Shown: piece by piece, positions 60,513-64,000 of the stretch | How the letters are laid out: each line of letters begins with the position of its first letter | Numbering within the stretch: the first letter of the stretch is position 1 | DNA from: Lachnospiraceae bacterium | GTDB taxonomy: Bacteria; Bacillota; Clostridia; Lachnospirales; Lachnospiraceae | Assembly: GCA_015258065.1 (NCBI GenBank) | Contig: JABZIZ010000011.1 | Location: forward strand, 1-64,000 | Direction of reading: 5' to 3' | DNA: 64,000 bases | Notes under the pieces: generated by a model | The model's database searches: none | What the model saw: only the letters and a program-made list of their open reading frames with translations | Told to the model about the DNA's origin: nothing | Program-made: the position numbers and the translations under genes

Positions 60513-61826
60513 ATGGATACAAATCAAAAAATGATTGAAGAATATGTGATCAAAGGCGGGATACCTCTGGTTGGCGAGGTGGAAATCGGTGGAGCCAAAA
60601 ACGCTTCTCTTGCTCTTTTGGCGGCGGCTACCATGACGGACGAAACGGTCACCATTGAAAATGTACCGGATGTTCGAGATACCAGGGTGCTCATGCAGGC
60701 GATGGAGTCGATCGGTGTCCGGATTGAGAAACCGGACAGGCATACCGTCGTCATCAATGCGAGGAACGCGGCGAATCATACCATAGAAAACGATTATATC
60801 AAGCGGATTCGCGCGTCTTATTATCTTCTGGGGGCACTGCTTGGGAAATGCAAGCATGCGGAGGTGGTTTTGCCGGGAGGCTGTGATATCGGCCTCAGGC
60901 CGATTGATCAGCACATCAAGGGATTTACGGCGCTGGGGGCGGAGGTCCTGATTGAACATGGGATTATCATTGCAAAGGCGCAGAAGCTGATCGGCGCCCA
61001 TATCTATCTGGATGTGGTGTCTGTAGGAGCGACCATCAACATCATGATGGCTGCGGCGATGGCGGAAGGAAAGACCATTATAGAGAATGCGGCAAAAGAA
61101 CCGCATGTCGTGGACCTCGCCAACTTCTTAAACAGCATGGGAGCCAATATTAAGGGGGCGGGAACCGACGTCATTCGGATTAAGGGCGTTTCTCAGTTGC
61201 ATGGCACGGTTTATACCACCATTCCCGATCAGATTGAGGCGGGGACCTTTATGATGGCGGCTGCTGCGACGCATGGAGATATTCTTTTAAAAAATGTGAT
61301 CCCCAAGCACCTGGAGTCCATCTCCGCCAAGTTGCTGGAGACCGGTTGTCAGATTCTGGAATCGGGAGATGCGATTCGGGTGGTGGCAACCAGAAGACTG
61401 AGTGGCACCAATGTCAAAACACTTCCCTATCCGGGCTTTCCCACTGACATGCAGCCACAGATGACGACACTCTTATCTGTTGCCAGCGGTGTGAGCATCG
61501 TATCGGAATCCATTTTTGAGAATCGGTTTCGGTATGTGGACGAGTTGAACCGAATGGGGGCAGGAATTAAGGTGGAAGGTTCCAGCGCCATCATTAAGGG
61601 AGTAGAGTGCCTGAGTGGAGCACAAATTTCCGCACCGGATCTGCGGGCGGGGGCAGCGCTTGTCATTGCGGCACTGATGGCGGACGGCTTTACGACCATC
61701 GATCATATTCATTTCATTGAGCGAGGGTATGAGGATTTTCCGCAGAAGTTACGGGAGCTGGGAGCCCTGATTGAGAGGGTGGAAAGTGATCGGGAAGAGC
61801 GTCACTTCCGTTTGAAATATGCCTGA
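60513..61826 (+). CDS. murA: UDP-N-acetylglucosamine 1-carboxyvinyltransferase
   Basis: A 437-residue enolpyruvyl transferase for the first committed step of peptidoglycan synthesis. GGAKNASLALLAA near residue 24 carries the essential Lys, and LPGGCDIGLRP carries the catalytic Cys (about residue 124), the fosfomycin target, so sensitivity is expected. Length is normal. The start at 60513 has GAGAGGCGGG upstream; 21 further in-frame codons are not supported. It is convergent with and overlaps the acyltransferase 3 gene by 25 bp. Confidence 0.96.
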   Translation: MDTNQKMIEEYVIKGGIPLVGEVEIGGAKNASLALLAAATMTDETVTIENVPDVRDTRVLMQAMESIGVRIEKPDRHTVVINARNAANHTIENDYIKRIRASYYLLGALLGKCKHAEVVLPGGCDIGLRPIDQHIKGFTALGAEVLIEHGIIIAKAQKLIGAHIYLDVVSVGATINIMMAAAMAEGKTIIENAAKEPHVVDLANFLNSMGANIKGAGTDVIRIKGVSQLHGTVYTTIPDQIEAGTFMMAAAATHGDILLKNVIPKHLESISAKLLETGCQILESGDAIRVVATRRLSGTNVKTLPYPGFPTDMQPQMTTLLSVASGVSIVSESIFENRFRYVDELNRMGAGIKVEGSSAIIKGVECLSGAQISAPDLRAGAALVIAALMADGFTTIDHIHFIERGYEDFPQKLRELGALIERVESDREERHFRLKYA

Positions 61827-62926
61827 GGGGATCCGGTTATCAGAAAGAGAGATCCTTTTCTTAGCAGCCTTCCCCATCCCAGTGCGAGGATGACGGAAAG
61901 GAAGGCGAGCGGAAGAGATAGGAGAACAGAGGGAAGGGAATCCGGATGGGAGGACAACACAGGCAGGCGGTGCTTTAAGAGAAGCTGCATCGCGATAATC
62001 GGAAATTTGTGCCAGAGCAGAATGGTCATGGATTCTTTTCCAAAAGACGTCAGAAGCGTTTTCGTATCAAACGGGAGCGCTTTTTTCTTTTGCCCTGCGA
62101 TCGTTTGGGAAAGCAGGAGAATTCCTGCGCATCCGCAGATCGTTGCAGGAAGATAAAGAAAAGGATTGTGGTATTCATCCGTTCGTATGCTGACCTCTCC
62201 GTTCAGATGGGCAAGAAAGAGATAAGTCGATAAAAAAAGAAGGGAGAGAAGGAAGGAGAGGAAGCTGCGTTTTTTTAAAGAATGAAAATCCCTTTGCAAA
62301 CCGGAACCTTCGAAAAGAAGGCCCAGAAGGAACATCGGCAGCAGATGAAGGGCGCTCTCGGTCTGCCAGGGGAGCCTGAGATGCGAAAAGCAGTTGGGCG
62401 TCAAGAAGAACAGGAGGAGAGTCAGAATCACCCAGAGGCGGGGAAAAGGGTGAACCTGCAGCATCCATCCGGCGAGCAGGAAGAGCATGAACAGACAAGG
62501 CAGAAACCAGAGGGCGGTATTCCATTTCATGCCATCGTGCTTGGAGTTGGCGTAGAGGATCTGGAAGACTCCCTTTGGCAGAGAAAAATCGGAAGCAGAT
62601 CCTGCGAAGCGGCCCAGGGCCAGAAAGACGACAACGGAAACGCCTGCACAAAAAAAGTAAGAGGGCAGGAGGCTTAAGAATTTTTTTTTCAAAAGAGAAA
62701 GAAGGGGGAGGTGAAACGCAGAGGAACAGGCGGCATTTCGACCGGAAATGAAGACGAAGACACTCAGCACACTGACGCCGATGGTGGAAAGGACCATTCC
62801 TGTACGAAGAACATGCGCGATGGCAATCAGATAAATCGCGATGCCACGCGCAATGTCATAGGAAGGGTCTCTCCCTTGCTTCGTACGAAGAGGTGAAGTG
62901 TCTATGTTGGTGTTGGAATGCCCCAT
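61802..62926 (-). CDS. Acyltransferase 3 family membrane protein
   Basis: A 374-residue protein with ten hydrophobic segments. The N-terminus, YDIARGIAIYLIAIAHVLRTG near residues 23-43, holds the conserved Arg and His of the family; FGKESMTILLWHKFPI near 300 is the typical late segment. Such proteins acetylate or succinylate exported sugars. No C-terminal SGNH domain is fused. It overlaps murA by 25 bp at the 3' end and starts 5 bp after the HD-GYP stop, so it is probably in an operon with that gene. Confidence 0.85.
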   Translation of the reverse strand: MGHSNTNIDTSPLRTKQGRDPSYDIARGIAIYLIAIAHVLRTGMVLSTIGVSVLSVFVFISGRNAACSSAFHLPLLSLLKKKFLSLLPSYFFCAGVSVVVFLALGRFAGSASDFSLPKGVFQILYANSKHDGMKWNTALWFLPCLFMLFLLAGWMLQVHPFPRLWVILTLLLFFLTPNCFSHLRLPWQTESALHLLPMFLLGLLFEGSGLQRDFHSLKKRSFLSFLLSLLFLSTYLFLAHLNGEVSIRTDEYHNPFLYLPATICGCAGILLLSQTIAGQKKKALPFDTKTLLTSFGKESMTILLWHKFPIIAMQLLLKHRLPVLSSHPDSLPSVLLSLPLAFLSVILALGWGRLLRKGSLFLITGSPQAYFKRK

Positions 62927-62930
62927 TCTT

Positions 62931-64000
62931 CTACAGCAGTTCCTCGATGTAAAGTTGCGGATTCAGGCTCAAATCAATATATTCGTTGCCGATGCGGATC
63001 GTCGGTTTGGAAAAGAATTCACGGTTGATAAAAACGATTTCTCCCTTGCGTCCATCGTTCAAACGGACCTGATTAAGCAGGTAGATGTTGACAACGTTGG
63101 ACATGAAGGAAAGGTAGGCGCTGGAGTCGTATTTCTGCATGCCTTCATTCTCGATAATGGAAAGAGCGATGAAGGGGCATTGTGCATCGCGGTAGACGCG
63201 GGGGGAAGTAACGGCATCATACACATCCGCCAGTGCAATCACCTTGGCGAAGGGATCAATGTCTTTCCCTACCAGGTGATTGGGATAGCCCGAACCGTCG
63301 CAACGCTCGTGATGCTCTAAGACTGCTAACTTAATTCGTTCATCAATGTTCTGATCTTTCAGAATTTCGTACCCGTGTAAGGTGTGTTCCTTAATGATGT
63401 TGTATTCGTCACTCGTGAGGGAGGCAGGTTTAGAGATGATATTGTGCGGCACCATCAGCTTACCGATGTCATGCATCAGACCGGCCTTGGTCAAAACATT
63501 GAGGTCTTCCTCTGGAAGATTCATCCAGACGCCGATCGAATGTGCAATGAGTGCCACGTTAACGGAATGGGCATAGGTCTCATCGTCATACTGCCTCAGG
63601 CAGTGAAGCATATCGAAGAGATGGGACGGCCCGGTGGTAGCGGTGATCAGGTGGAAAACCGGTTCCGCCATTTCACTCACCTTTTTGTCGCTGATGTCAC
63701 TGTCCTGCTTGACGATTTCATTGATGCTCCACTTGAAACTGGAGAATGTTTCTTCAAAATCCGATTTGAACTGTTGGAATTCCGGTGTTTGCCGAAGTCT
63801 TTGTGCATAGGAGGGAGGAAGATCCGGAGAAGCAGGCTCCTTTGTAGGCTCCCATAAACCCTCTTGAATGGAGATGCGTGAAGTCGGATACATCTCCAGC
63901 CTGGAAATCAATTTGTCATCGAGTACCGTTCCGCGGGGCATGATCATCTGCCCGCTGCCCAGAGAATACAGATTGTCAGCAAGCTGCATTCCGGGACGTA
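62931..64000 (-). CDS. HD-GYP domain protein, 5' end beyond window edge
   Basis: At least 352 residues. The frame stays open past the ATG at 63989 to the edge (reading RPGMQLADNLYSLGSGQMIMPRGTVLDDKL), and relatives have about 10 residues before this PGM segment, so the true start lies outside. The HD-GYP core has LMHDIGKLMVP, the HHERCDGSGYP motif and ALADVYDAVTS, with the metal and GYP residues intact. It is predicted to hydrolyse cyclic di-GMP or a related dinucleotide. No receiver or membrane domain is visible. Confidence 0.9.
   Translation of the reverse strand, partial: RPGMQLADNLYSLGSGQMIMPRGTVLDDKLISRLEMYPTSRISIQEGLWEPTKEPASPDLPPSYAQRLRQTPEFQQFKSDFEETFSSFKWSINEIVKQDSDISDKKVSEMAEPVFHLITATTGPSHLFDMLHCLRQYDDETYAHSVNVALIAHSIGVWMNLPEEDLNVLTKAGLMHDIGKLMVPHNIISKPASLTSDEYNIIKEHTLHGYEILKDQNIDERIKLAVLEHHERCDGSGYPNHLVGKDIDPFAKVIALADVYDAVTSPRVYRDAQCPFIALSIIENEGMQKYDSSAYLSFMSNVVNIYLLNQVRLNDGRKGEIVFINREFFSKPTIRIGNEYIDLSLNPQLYIEELL

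Overview
The window reads as a chromosomal segment of a mid-GC, low-GC-lineage anaerobe, most likely a clostridium of the Lachnospiraceae type. The reasons are strong AGGAGG-type ribosome sites, no CCA in the tRNA genes, AddA rather than RecB, an AsnA-type asparagine synthetase, bactofilin with a LytM partner, an NSS transporter next to tryptophanase, RelQ, an LCP protein, and TrpR-like YerC. No rRNA, prophage, IS transposase or CRISPR array was found. Species assignment is inference.

Layout. 1-1700: three tRNAs (Asn, CAU-anticodon, Leu-UAA), a Crp/Fnr regulator and thioredoxin. 1.7-13.9 kb: alpha-phosphoglucomutase, then a cell-surface glycan locus (MBOAT O-acyltransferase with SGNH partner, GT4, three GT-C-like membrane glycosyltransferases, a GH88/GH105-like hydrolase), interrupted by a small AT-rich island at 8.87-9.30 kb. 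14-27.4 kb: SGNH esterase coupled to addA, asnA, a two-gene ABC exporter, an Ala/Ser-rich lipoprotein, an EamA exporter, and a nuclease-fused DinG-type helicase. 27.4-33.8 kb: valS followed by a co-oriented run of a 55-residue protein, a zinc-ribbon/TPR membrane protein, a 76-residue protein and a TPR lipoprotein. 33.9-40.4 kb: an amylosucrase-like GH13 enzyme with a repeat-built N-terminus, an alpha/beta hydrolase, an NSS transporter and a divergent tryptophanase. 40.4-41.4 kb: a long gap with a good promoter and several local stems, proposed here as a large noncoding RNA. 41.4-50.6 kb: dapAB, cold-shock protein, yerC, bactofilin and degenerate LytM protein, SEC-C protein and thrS, flavodoxin, and a three-gene operon of zinc-ribbon membrane protein, DUF5685-like protein and J-domain protein. 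50.9-64 kb: a second envelope locus with undecaprenyl-phosphate sugar transferase, LCP ligase, GT2, relQ, coiled-coil membrane protein, a second MBOAT/DHHW pair, LysM-G5-M23 peptidase, murA, acyltransferase 3, and an HD-GYP protein cut by the right edge.

How the genes work together. Both envelope loci combine lipid-linked sugar assembly (sugar transferase, GT2/GT4/GT-C), O-acylation (MBOAT plus SGNH/DHHW, acyltransferase 3), attachment to peptidoglycan (LCP) and wall synthesis or remodelling (murA, M23). Tryptophanase and the NSS transporter form an uptake-and-cleavage unit for tryptophan.

Two features recur. First, short tandem repeat arrays with unrelated units (about 17, 18, 20, 21, 22, 30, 32 and 45 bp) sit at gene ends or inside coding ends. 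Second, three genes (24911, 43666, 50884) have a -10 box only 6-8 nt before the start codon and no Shine-Dalgarno site, which predicts leaderless mRNAs. All homology statements rest on reading motifs by eye; no search was run.
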